From positions 1-5,040 of the forward strand of contig FR899072.1 of NCBI GenBank assembly GCA_000437255.1: a stretch of 5,040 nt of DNA, given 5' to 3'. Below the pieces are notes generated by a model. That model saw only the letters and a list, made by a program, of their open reading frames with translations, ran no database searches and had not been told where the DNA came from. This document shows, one piece after another, positions 1 to 5,040 of the stretch; the stretch's first letter is position 1; each line of letters begins with the position of its first letter. The DNA is from Ruminococcus sp. CAG:403 (GTDB lineage Bacteria; Bacillota; Clostridia; Oscillospirales; Ruminococcaceae). Both the position numbers and the translations under genes were made by a program.

Positions 1-186
1 AAATGGGAACTGCTGGATGAAAATTTGCTGCTCCTGTATCCGCCGGGAGACGATTACACGCCAAATACTGTATCCATTTTTTACGTGGATTTCGCAGAAG
101 ATGCCGTGTATGTGCCTTTATTTGTAAAGTCTGAAACGATGCTGCCGGAGGTGCAGCAGATTGTTCTGGAAGATGAGGTGAAATAA
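1..186 (+). CDS. C-terminal fragment of an unrecognised protein upstream of rbfA
   Basis: Frame 1 is open from the window edge to a TAA stop at 184-186, giving the last 61 residues of a protein whose start lies outside the window. It begins KWELLDENLLLLYPPGDD and ends IVLEDEVK. The alternation of hydrophobic and polar residues (ELLDENLLLLYP, then TVSIFYVDF and AVYVPLFV) suggests beta strands rather than helices. I see no membrane segment or catalytic motif. Codon choice (CTG, CCG, GAA) matches the downstream genes, the stop lies 5 bases before rbfA, and the likely rbfA Shine-Dalgarno site is inside its last codons. It is therefore probably a real gene of the same operon. In Firmicutes the gene directly before rbfA is usually infB, but this end lacks the glycine/cysteine-rich C-terminal pattern expected of IF-2. 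I do not recognise the family and assign no function. Confidence 0.7.
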   Translation, partial: KWELLDENLLLLYPPGDDYTPNTVSIFYVDFAEDAVYVPLFVKSETMLPEVQQIVLEDEVK

Positions 187-191
187 AGACA

Positions 192-575
192 ATGGCAAAT
201 TTTAAAGTTGGCCGTACAGAAGAGGATTTGCTGCGGGAGTTTACTGCAATTCTGCGGGAATTGAAAGACCCTCGTATTGATCCGATGCTGACGGTGGTTC
301 GGGCAGAGCTTTCCAATGATCTGTCCAATTGCAAAATTTATGTTTCCAGCCTGCAAGGGCAGGAACGGGCAAAGGAATCGGTAAAAGGACTGGTCAGCGC
401 TTCCGGTTATATCCGGCGAGAGCTGTTTCATCGCCTGAAGATGCGCAAGAGTCCGGCTTTGCACTTTGTTGCAGATGATTCCATTGCACACAGTGCCGCA
501 ATCAATCAGAAGCTACAGGCACTCCATCCGGTCAGCCCGGCAGAGCCAGAACCGGATTCGGAGGATGCGGAATAG
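192..575 (+). CDS. rbfA: 30S ribosome-binding factor RbfA
   Basis: This 127-residue protein is the small KH-fold factor that binds immature 30S subunits near the 5' end of 16S rRNA and helps late maturation. Family hallmarks are visible. There is an N-terminal helix leading into LKDPRID (24-30), then the TVVRAELSNDLSNCKIYVS strand region (34-52), corresponding to the usual TV..VE.S.DL..A.VYVS. The helix-kink-helix carries A70-S71-G72, the AxG that replaces the GxxG of ordinary KH domains. GYIRRELFHRLKMRKSPALHF (72-92) and D95-D96-S97-I98 follow. The last 16 or so residues are a proline- and acid-rich tail (PAEPEPDSEDAE), probably disordered. Length is normal for the family. The ATG at 192 is preceded by GAGGTG (175-180, 11-base gap) inside the end of the upstream gene, which suggests coupled translation. 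Confidence 0.95.
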   Translation: MANFKVGRTEEDLLREFTAILRELKDPRIDPMLTVVRAELSNDLSNCKIYVSSLQGQERAKESVKGLVSASGYIRRELFHRLKMRKSPALHFVADDSIAHSAAINQKLQALHPVSPAEPEPDSEDAE

Positions 576-582
576 AAAGGAG
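576..582 (+). promoter_or_regulatory. Shine-Dalgarno site that decides the nrnA start
   Basis: AAAGGAG lies immediately after the rbfA stop codon and ends 9 bases before the ATG at 592 (6 bases before the GTG at 589). It supports a start here rather than at the far-upstream ATG at 466, whose reading would lie inside rbfA. Confidence 0.75.
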
Positions 583-591
583 CAGGATGTG

Positions 592-1557
592 ATGCAACCT
601 ATGACGGTACAGGAGACAGCCGCCTGGCTGCAAACCTGTGAACGTGCTGTGATTCTGATTCATCAGAGTCCGGACGGTGACTGCATTGGTGCCGGTTATG
701 CATTGGCAGAACTATTGCATCAGATGGGAAAGCAGGCGGCGGTATGCTGTAGCGATCCCATTCCGGAGCGATATGCCTTTTTGTTGTCGGAGCAGGATGC
801 AGCACCGCTTGCAGAGCCGGATTGTGTGCTGGCGGTGGACGTTGCAGACCCGAAGCTCTTAGGCAGGTTGCAGGAACCATACGGCAGCCAGGTGGATCTG
901 TGTATCGACCATCACATTTCCAATACCGGTTATGCAGCACGGCTTTGCCTGGATGGACAGGCTGCCGCTGCGTGTCAGGTCTTGTATGAGATCATGCAAT
1001 TTCTGCCGGTGCAGATGACACAGCATCTGGCAACTTGTCTCTATACAGGCATGGCAACCGATACCGGATGCTTTCAGTATGACAATACCGGAGCGAGAAC
1101 CCATCAAATCGTTGCAGAATTGATGACGCAGTGTCCGGCTGTTCCATATGGACGGATCAATCGGAATTTATTTGCAGTGAAAAGTTTGGGACGGCTGCGA
1201 ATGGAAAAAATGCTGACCGATCAGCTGGAATCGCATTTGGGCGGTGCCTGCATGATGATTTGCGTCACACAAGCGCTGCTGAAACAGTTTGGTGTCGCAG
1301 AATCGGAACTGGATGGTGTGGCTGGTTTTCCCTTACAGGTGGAAGGTGCGCAGGTTGGCATCACCATCAAGGAACGGGAACCCAATGTCTTTAAAGTATC
1401 TATGCGGTCAGCAGATTGGGTCAATGTGTCGGCAATCTGCCAGACGCTGGGCGGCGGCGGACATGTAAAAGCAGCCGGCTGCCTGGTAAAGGGCACATTG
1501 GACGAAGTGCGGAACAAACTGCTGGATGCTGTGGAGAAAGGAATGCAGCGGACGTGA
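592..1557 (+). CDS. nrnA: DHH/DHHA1 phosphoesterase, nanoRNase/pAp phosphatase NrnA
   Basis: This 321-residue cytoplasmic enzyme belongs to the family that degrades 2-5 nucleotide RNAs from the ends and dephosphorylates 3'-phosphoadenosine 5'-phosphate, using Mn2+. The DHH domain motifs appear in order: HQSPDGDCIGA (24-34; H24, D28, D30 as metal ligands), AVDVAD with D83, IDHH (105-108) and MATDTG with D157. The C-terminal DHHA1 domain carries GGGGHVKAAG (287-296), the substrate-binding loop. Length is close to the Bacillus NrnA protein. The frame stays open upstream to 466, but that would overlap rbfA. I chose the ATG at 592 because AAAGGAG (576-582) sits 9 bases before it. The in-frame GTG at 589 and ATG at 601 are alternatives. 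The gene starts 16 bases after rbfA and overlaps truB by four bases. The pAp activity is inferred from the family. Confidence 0.92.
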   Translation: MQPMTVQETAAWLQTCERAVILIHQSPDGDCIGAGYALAELLHQMGKQAAVCCSDPIPERYAFLLSEQDAAPLAEPDCVLAVDVADPKLLGRLQEPYGSQVDLCIDHHISNTGYAARLCLDGQAAAACQVLYEIMQFLPVQMTQHLATCLYTGMATDTGCFQYDNTGARTHQIVAELMTQCPAVPYGRINRNLFAVKSLGRLRMEKMLTDQLESHLGGACMMICVTQALLKQFGVAESELDGVAGFPLQVEGAQVGITIKEREPNVFKVSMRSADWVNVSAICQTLGGGGHVKAAGCLVKGTLDEVRNKLLDAVEKGMQRT

Positions 1558-2456
1558 ACGGAATTCTTTGTATGGACAAACCGCAGGAATTTACTTCCTT
1601 CGATGTGATTGGAAAGCTTCGTGGTATCCTGCATCTGAAACGTCTGGGGCATACCGGAACGCTCGATCCAATGGCAACTGGTGTCCTGCCGGTGCTGGTG
1701 GGAACTGCCACAAAGGCTTGCGATATTTTACCCAATCAGAACAAAACCTATCGGGCAGAAGTCCAGTTCGGTTATGAAACGGATACGCAGGATCGCTGGG
1801 GCAAGACGGTGCAAACTTTTCCGGAGATGCAGGTCACACGCGCACAGCTGGAAGCTGTGCTGCCCGCATTTATCGGCAGCATCGAACAGATTCCGCCGAT
1901 GTATTCAGCGGTTTCCGTCGGCGGACAGCGGCTATATGATTTGGCACGTAAAGGTGTAGAGGTGGAGCGTCCGGCACGGACGGTTGTAATTCACGCCATT
2001 TCACTGGATGCCTTTGACGAAGCAGAGCAAACGGCTGTGCTGACGGTTTCCTGCGGAAAAGGCACGTATATCCGGACGCTGCTGTCTGACATCGGGCATG
2101 CACTGGACGGCGGCGCTGTTTTGACGGAGCTGCGGCGCACGATGGCATGCGGTTACCGCTTGGAGCAGGCATATACCTTTGAGCAGGTTGCGCAGATGAT
2201 GCAGGAAGGTACGCTGGAAGCACATTTGATTCCAACAGAAACCCTGTTTGCAGCACTTCCGGCGCTGCATCTGGGGGAGGCCCAGGCACGGATGTACCGC
2301 AATGGTGTCAAGCTGGACTTGAAGCGACTGCGGCAGGTTCGGACAGATGCAGCACAGTACCGGGTTTATGATGCACAGGGAAAATTTCTCGGCACAGCGC
2401 AGGCGGACTGGGAACAGGGGCTGCTGCGTGTGGGCAAGAATTTTGGAACAGGCTGA
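1554..2456 (+). CDS. truB: tRNA pseudouridine(55) synthase TruB
   Basis: This 300-residue enzyme isomerises U55 in the T-loop of most elongator tRNAs. Starting at GTG it reads (M)NGILCMDKPQEFTSFDVI, a textbook TruB N-terminus, with K9-P10 of the conserved KP motif. GHTGTLDPMATGVLP (33-47) contains the catalytic aspartate D38. Further blocks are IPPMYSAVSVGGQRLYDLAR (113-132), which interacts with RNA, and VSCGKGTYIRTLLSDIG (165-181). The region from about residue 235 onward (LHLGEAQARMYRNG..., then YRVYDAQGKFLGTAQ) matches the small C-terminal domain of Gram-positive TruB. Length is slightly under the Bacillus protein. The start GTG at 1554 overlaps the nrnA stop as GTGA, with AAAGGA (1537-1542) 11 bases upstream, which implies translational coupling. 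The frame is open back to 1416 but that lies within nrnA. Confidence 0.96.
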   Translation: MNGILCMDKPQEFTSFDVIGKLRGILHLKRLGHTGTLDPMATGVLPVLVGTATKACDILPNQNKTYRAEVQFGYETDTQDRWGKTVQTFPEMQVTRAQLEAVLPAFIGSIEQIPPMYSAVSVGGQRLYDLARKGVEVERPARTVVIHAISLDAFDEAEQTAVLTVSCGKGTYIRTLLSDIGHALDGGAVLTELRRTMACGYRLEQAYTFEQVAQMMQEGTLEAHLIPTETLFAALPALHLGEAQARMYRNGVKLDLKRLRQVRTDAAQYRVYDAQGKFLGTAQADWEQGLLRVGKNFGTG

Positions 2457-2460
2457 GGTG
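2455..2460 (+). promoter_or_regulatory. Shine-Dalgarno site for the TTG start of ribF
   Basis: GAGGTG overlaps the TGA stop of truB (2454-2456) and ends 5 bases before TTG at 2466. The frame has a stop at 2454-2456 and no ATG or GTG before the TTG, so this site supports TTG as the initiator. The next in-frame candidate is GTG at 2496, which has no comparable site before it. Confidence 0.7.
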
Positions 2461-2465
2461 ATTCT

Positions 2466-3386
2466 TTGTCGGAAGTAACCATTCTTACACAACCCGTGTC
2501 CCAGCCAACTGCTGTTGCGCTGGGCTTGTTTGACGGGGTTCATTTGGGGCATCAAGCTGTGCTGCGTGCCGCTGCGGCATGCAGGCAGGACGGTTTGCTG
2601 CCTTGCGCATTTACCTTCCAGTCTGCCTCGATGCCGAAAAAGCAGAATCGGGAGCTGGAATATCTCTATACAGAATCGCAGAAGCTGGAACATCTGGCAG
2701 CAGCTGGAATTGCGGCCGTTTATCAGCCGGATTTCGCCGCATTGCGGGAGCTGGACGGTGCCGCATTTTGCCGAACTGTTTTGCGGGATATGCTGCATGC
2801 GGAGCAGGTCTTTTGCGGCGGCGATTTTCGATTTGGAAAAGCTGCCGGATGGGGCTTTTCCGATCTTGCCGCATTTGGCAGCGCATGCGGATTTACGGCA
2901 GTGGAAGTGCAGCCGGTTCGCATCCAGGGAGAAATTGTCTCCTCCAGCCGGATTCGGCAGGCATTAAAGGACGGTGATCCGGAAAGTGCCGCTGCCATGC
3001 TGGGAACGCCTTATGAAGTGGAAGGCATCGTTGTGCATGGCAGAGCGCTCGGGCGGACGATTTCGTTCCCCACCATTAATTTGCAGTTTCAGGAGGGGCA
3101 GCTGGTGCCCAGGCACGGTGTCTATGCCGCAGATGTGCAGACACCGGATGGCGCATGGTATTGGGGCGTTGCCAATGTCGGCGTGAAGCCGACCATTGCA
3201 GCCGGGCTGTATCCTTCTGTAGAAGTGCATCTGCTGGATTATTCCGGCGATCTATACGGTGCAGTCTGCCGGGTACAGCTGCATCATTTTTTGCGAAGCG
3301 AACAACAATTTGAAACCATTACCCAATTACAGGCAGCCATTGCACAGGATTGCATCCATGCACGGGAATGGGTTGCCAAAAAGTGA
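2466..3386 (+). CDS. ribF: Bifunctional riboflavin kinase/FMN adenylyltransferase RibF
   Basis: This 306-residue enzyme makes FMN from riboflavin and ATP, then FAD from FMN and ATP. The N-terminal adenylyltransferase half has GLFDGVHLGHQ (20-30) with the nucleotidyltransferase HxGH (H26, H29), CGGDFRFG (117-124) and VSSSRIRQAL (158-167). The C-terminal kinase half has GRTISFPTIN (196-205; T203 and N205 of the PTxN metal/ATP motif), GVYA (218-221), GVANVGVKPT (234-243), VEVHLLD with the probable catalytic E253, and LRSEQQFETITQL (276-288). Length is normal. The usual PHP motif that follows the first half's TF strand is not visible (residues 50-58 read TFQSASMPK), and the usual GFPTAN reads SFPTIN. 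The start is TTG at 2466, 9 bases after truB. No FMN riboswitch is visible nearby, so expression appears to follow the operon. Confidence 0.94.
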   Translation: MSEVTILTQPVSQPTAVALGLFDGVHLGHQAVLRAAAACRQDGLLPCAFTFQSASMPKKQNRELEYLYTESQKLEHLAAAGIAAVYQPDFAALRELDGAAFCRTVLRDMLHAEQVFCGGDFRFGKAAGWGFSDLAAFGSACGFTAVEVQPVRIQGEIVSSSRIRQALKDGDPESAAAMLGTPYEVEGIVVHGRALGRTISFPTINLQFQEGQLVPRHGVYAADVQTPDGAWYWGVANVGVKPTIAAGLYPSVEVHLLDYSGDLYGAVCRVQLHHFLRSEQQFETITQLQAAIAQDCIHAREWVAKK

Positions 3387-3394
3387 ATCGAAAA

Positions 3395-3401
3395 AGAGGA
3401 G
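3395..3401 (+). promoter_or_regulatory. Shine-Dalgarno site that decides the gltX start
   Basis: AGAGGAG lies in the 25-base gap after ribF and ends 10 bases before ATG at 3412. The reading frame is open upstream to 3259, but that extension lies within ribF and the conserved GluRS N-terminus begins right after 3412. Confidence 0.75.
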
Positions 3402-3411
3402 TACGATCATC

Positions 3412-4866
3412 ATGGGAAAACGAGTTAGAACAAGATTTGCCCCCAGTCCAACGGGCTATATGCACATCGGAAATTTGCGGACTGCATTGTATGCTTATCT
3501 GATTGCGAAGAAGTATGACGGAGATTTCATTCTTCGAATTGAGGATACGGACCAGGAACGGTACGTGGAAGGTGCTGTTGATATCATTTATGATACCCTG
3601 CGGACAGCTGGTCTGAAATGGGACGAAGGCCCGGACATCGGCGGCCCGGTTGGCCCGTATGTACAGTCCGAGCGGATGGGAATGTTCAAGGGCTATGCAG
3701 AACAGCTGGTTCAGTCTGGTCACGCTTATTACTGCTTCTGTGACAAGGAACGGCTGGAAGAGGTGCGGAAGATTCAGGAAGCTTCCCGGATTGCGCCGAT
3801 GTATGACCGCCACTGCCGGGATCTCTCTCCGGAAGAAGTACAGGAAAAGCTGGATGCCGGTGTACCGTATGTCATCCGTCAGAAAATGCCGCTGGAAGGC
3901 ACAACCACATTCCATGATGAGGTTTATGGAGATGTTACTGTAGAAAACAGCACACTGGATGACCAGATTCTGATTAAAACCGATGGGATGCCAACCTATA
4001 ACTTTGCCAATGTAGTCGATGACCACCTGATGGGCATTACCCATGTGGTACGTGGAAATGAATATCTGGCATCTGCTCCGAAATATAATTTGCTGTATGA
4101 GGCATTTGGCTGGGATGTACCGATTTATGTGCACTGTGCACCGGTTATGAAGGATCAGACGCATAAGCTTTCCAAGCGAAACGGAGATGCTTCCTTCCAG
4201 GATCTGATGAAGAAGGGCTATCTGCCGGAAGCCGTTGTCAACTTCATTGCCCTGCTGGGATGGGGACCGAACAGCGAGCAGGAAATCTTCACCATGCCGG
4301 AACTGATTGATGCATTTGAATTGTCTGGACTGAGCAAGTCCCCGGCTATTTTTGACGATCAGAAGCTGAAAGCCATTAACGCAGCTTACATCCGGAAACT
4401 AGAGCCGGAAGCATTCCAGAAGCTGGCAATGCCGTATATTCAGCAGACCGTACATCGGGAAGATGTTGATTTTGCACTGCTCTGCCATGTATTGCAGCCG
4501 AGAACGGAACTGTTTACCGATATTCCGGAACAGGTAGACTTCATTGATGCTCTGCCGGATTATGACCTGGAACTGTATCGCCACAAGAAAATGAAGACTA
4601 CACCGGAAACCGCATTGGAAGCCCTGCAAAAGGTTCTGCCGGTTCTGGAAGCACTGGAAGACTGGAATGCCGACGCCATTCATGCAGCACTGTTTGAACT
4701 GATTGGAGAACTGGGCGTGAAGAACGGCTGGCTGCTCTGGCCGGTACGGACAGCACTGTCTGGTAAATCCTTTACACCAGGCGGCGGCGTAGAATTGTGT
4801 GCCATTTTAGGAAAGGAAGATTCCTTGAATCGAATTCGGACGGGAATTGCCCGGCTGTCTGCATAA
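3412..4866 (+). CDS. gltX: Glutamyl-tRNA synthetase (class I)
   Basis: This 484-residue cytoplasmic enzyme charges tRNA with glutamate. The N-terminus MGKRVRTRFAPSPTG runs into the ATP-binding signature HIGN (18-21, the GluRS form of HIGH). LRIEDTDQER (41-50) and the second signature KLSKR (252-256) are present. A zinc-binding pattern is conserved: C108-F-C110, Y131 and C135, with the spacing CxC-x20-Y-x3-C. RGNEYL (214-219) and PKYNLLYEAFGW (223-234) resemble clostridial GluRS, as does the C-terminal WPVRTALSGKSFTPGGGVELCAILGKE (443-469) in the anticodon-binding helical region. Length is normal. The usual KLxWxN motif reads KLKAIN (318-323). Many Firmicutes lack GlnRS and use a GluRS that also charges tRNA-Gln, corrected by GatCAB. 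That applies here only by inference. The gene is last in the run and begins 25 bases after ribF. Confidence 0.95.
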   Translation: MGKRVRTRFAPSPTGYMHIGNLRTALYAYLIAKKYDGDFILRIEDTDQERYVEGAVDIIYDTLRTAGLKWDEGPDIGGPVGPYVQSERMGMFKGYAEQLVQSGHAYYCFCDKERLEEVRKIQEASRIAPMYDRHCRDLSPEEVQEKLDAGVPYVIRQKMPLEGTTTFHDEVYGDVTVENSTLDDQILIKTDGMPTYNFANVVDDHLMGITHVVRGNEYLASAPKYNLLYEAFGWDVPIYVHCAPVMKDQTHKLSKRNGDASFQDLMKKGYLPEAVVNFIALLGWGPNSEQEIFTMPELIDAFELSGLSKSPAIFDDQKLKAINAAYIRKLEPEAFQKLAMPYIQQTVHREDVDFALLCHVLQPRTELFTDIPEQVDFIDALPDYDLELYRHKKMKTTPETALEALQKVLPVLEALEDWNADAIHAALFELIGELGVKNGWLLWPVRTALSGKSFTPGGGVELCAILGKEDSLNRIRTGIARLSA

Positions 4867-4883
4867 GGATTTGGGGTGTGCGG

Positions 4884-4915
4884 TGTGGATCGGAAGCTTT
4901 CGCTCTTCCATCACA
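4884..4915 (+). repeat. Imperfect inverted repeat (hairpin) 17 bases after the gltX stop
   Basis: TGTG-G-AT-C-GGAAG (4884-4896) can pair with CTTCC-AT-CACA (4905-4915) around an 8-base loop, giving 11 pairs with two single bulges on the 5' arm. No T-run follows on either strand, so it does not qualify as an intrinsic terminator. It could protect the 3' end of the transcript or act in Rho-dependent or partial termination. It could also be chance. Confidence 0.4.
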
Positions 4916-4932
4916 TGGCTATCACAATGTCC

Positions 4933-4941
4933 TGATACAAT
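4933..4941 (+). promoter_or_regulatory. Possible extended -10 promoter element
   Basis: TGATACAAT matches the extended -10 form TGnTAnnnT, with TACAAT one base off consensus. The -35 position at 17-base spacing (4913-4918, ACATGG) is poor. Transcription would start near 4948 and read toward the Shine-Dalgarno-like sequence at 4995-5003. This is a weak call made from a single motif in a short intergenic region. Confidence 0.25.
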
Positions 4942-4994
4942 AATGCGGATTGATGCGTATGCGATCAAGTTCAAGCCCGTTTTTGCACGCCTGT

Positions 4995-5003
4995 AGAAAG
5001 AGG
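4995..5003 (+). promoter_or_regulatory. Shine-Dalgarno-like sequence before the right edge
   Basis: AGAAAGAGG is one base short of a perfect anti-16S complement and resembles the sites used by nrnA and gltX. Possible starts after it are TTG at 5009 (5-base gap, reading (M)FAALHVAER) and TTG at 5013 (9-base gap, reading (M)PLCMLLSG). ATG at 5025 is probably too far at 21 bases. Each frame is open to the edge, but only about ten codons are visible, so no CDS is called. Confidence 0.25.
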
Positions 5004-5013
5004 TTGTTTTGTT

Positions 5014-5040
5014 TGCCGCTTTGCATGTTGCTGAGCGGCA
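5014..5040. repeat. Seven-base perfect inverted repeat at the right edge
   Basis: TGCCGCT (5014-5020) is the exact reverse complement of AGCGGCA (5034-5040), separated by 13 bases. The window ends at the last repeat base, so the arm may be longer and whether a T-run follows on the + strand cannot be seen. It could be the stem of an intrinsic terminator, a leader hairpin or chance. On the - strand the bases after the stem are A-rich, which argues against a - strand terminator. Confidence 0.3.

Larger units (their letters stand above)
4867..5040. other. Intergenic region after gltX
   Basis: This 174-base stretch has no convincing complete gene on either strand. It contains an imperfect hairpin just after gltX, a smaller hairpin at 4950-4968 (TTGATGC paired with GC-ATCAA with one bulged G), a run of five T at 4980-4984 without a GC-rich stem directly before it, a Shine-Dalgarno-like sequence and an inverted repeat at the right edge. 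No tRNA, T-box, SAM or FMN riboswitch signature is recognisable. I see no classic stem plus U-tract terminator, so where the operon ends is unresolved. Confidence 0.6.

Noticed and set aside
466..591. N-terminal extension of the nrnA frame into rbfA
   Set aside because: It would overlap rbfA for over 100 bases, the extension is rich in Arg/Ser/Gln with no family similarity, and a good Shine-Dalgarno site marks the start at 592.
1416..1553. N-terminal extension of the truB frame into nrnA
   Set aside because: It lies over the conserved DHHA1 GGGGH region of nrnA, and the TruB family N-terminus begins exactly at the GTG at 1554.
2457..2465. FMN riboswitch controlling ribF
   Set aside because: The truB-ribF gap is only 9 bases and no RFN element sequence is visible upstream within truB.
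2001..2798. 265-codon open frame on the minus strand opposite truB and ribF
   Set aside because: It spans two well-supported genes, has a Cys/Gln/Leu/Arg-rich composition typical of an antisense shadow, and shows no recognisable motif.
3259..3411. N-terminal extension of the gltX frame into ribF
   Set aside because: It lies within the conserved end of ribF, and GluRS proteins begin at the RFAPSPTG region, just after ATG 3412.
3319..4164. 281-codon open frame on the minus strand opposite ribF and gltX
   Set aside because: It lies opposite the strongly conserved catalytic half of gltX, with an Ile/Arg/His-rich composition and no recognisable motif. It is best explained as a shadow of codon bias.
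4884..4915. Intrinsic terminator for the operon
   Set aside because: The stem is interrupted by two bulges and is not followed by a U-tract on either strand.
4922..5038. Minus-strand open frame from the right edge ending at a TGA (4922-4924), 38 codons, as the tail of a convergent gene
   Set aside because: The peptide looks plausible (KQNNLFLQACKNGLELDRI), but its codons include ATA, CTA, AGG and CTC, which are little used in the neighbouring genes, and no convergent terminator is present. Other minus-strand frames are also open here, so openness carries little weight.
1..5040. Mobile element, CRISPR array, toxin-antitoxin or defence system
   Set aside because: No transposase or recombinase motifs, no repeated spacer structure and no terminal repeats. 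Every gene but the first fragment is a recognised housekeeping gene, and composition is even across the window.

Overview
This window is a tightly packed, single-strand (+) housekeeping operon segment from what looks like a Gram-positive, anaerobic Firmicute. The best guess is the class Clostridia, family Ruminococcaceae/Oscillospiraceae. The reasons are the rbfA-nrnA-truB-ribF gene order, strong purine-rich Shine-Dalgarno sites, use of GTG and TTG starts, moderate GC content with frequent CTG and CGG codons, and a clostridial style of glutamyl-tRNA synthetase. The genus assignment is inference only.

Layout. Positions 1-186 hold the C-terminal end of an unrecognised protein. It is followed by rbfA (192-575, 30S maturation factor), nrnA (592-1557, DHH/DHHA1 nanoRNase and pAp phosphatase), truB (1554-2456, tRNA pseudouridine-55 synthase), ribF (2466-3386, bifunctional riboflavin kinase/FAD synthetase) and gltX (3412-4866, glutamyl-tRNA synthetase). 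Gaps are 5, 16, -4, 9 and 25 bases. No terminator or promoter is visible between genes, so all six reading frames are probably co-transcribed. The last 174 bases (4867-5040) are the only non-coding stretch. They contain an imperfect hairpin, a possible extended -10 element, a Shine-Dalgarno-like sequence and an inverted repeat cut by the window edge. Together these suggest that a new gene begins at or just past the right edge.

How the genes fit together. RbfA matures the small ribosomal subunit, TruB modifies tRNA, GltX charges tRNA with glutamate, NrnA recycles the shortest RNA fragments, and RibF makes FMN and FAD. This is the ribosome/tRNA maturation and RNA turnover block that commonly follows nusA-infB in Firmicutes. 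Two departures from that arrangement are visible: the gene directly upstream of rbfA does not look like infB, and gltX rather than rpsO/pnp follows ribF.

I see no mobile element, CRISPR array, RNA gene, toxin-antitoxin or defence system, and no convincing sign of a previously undescribed system. The points worth a second look are modest: variant motifs in RibF and GltX, the unknown upstream gene, and the short 3' intergenic region.
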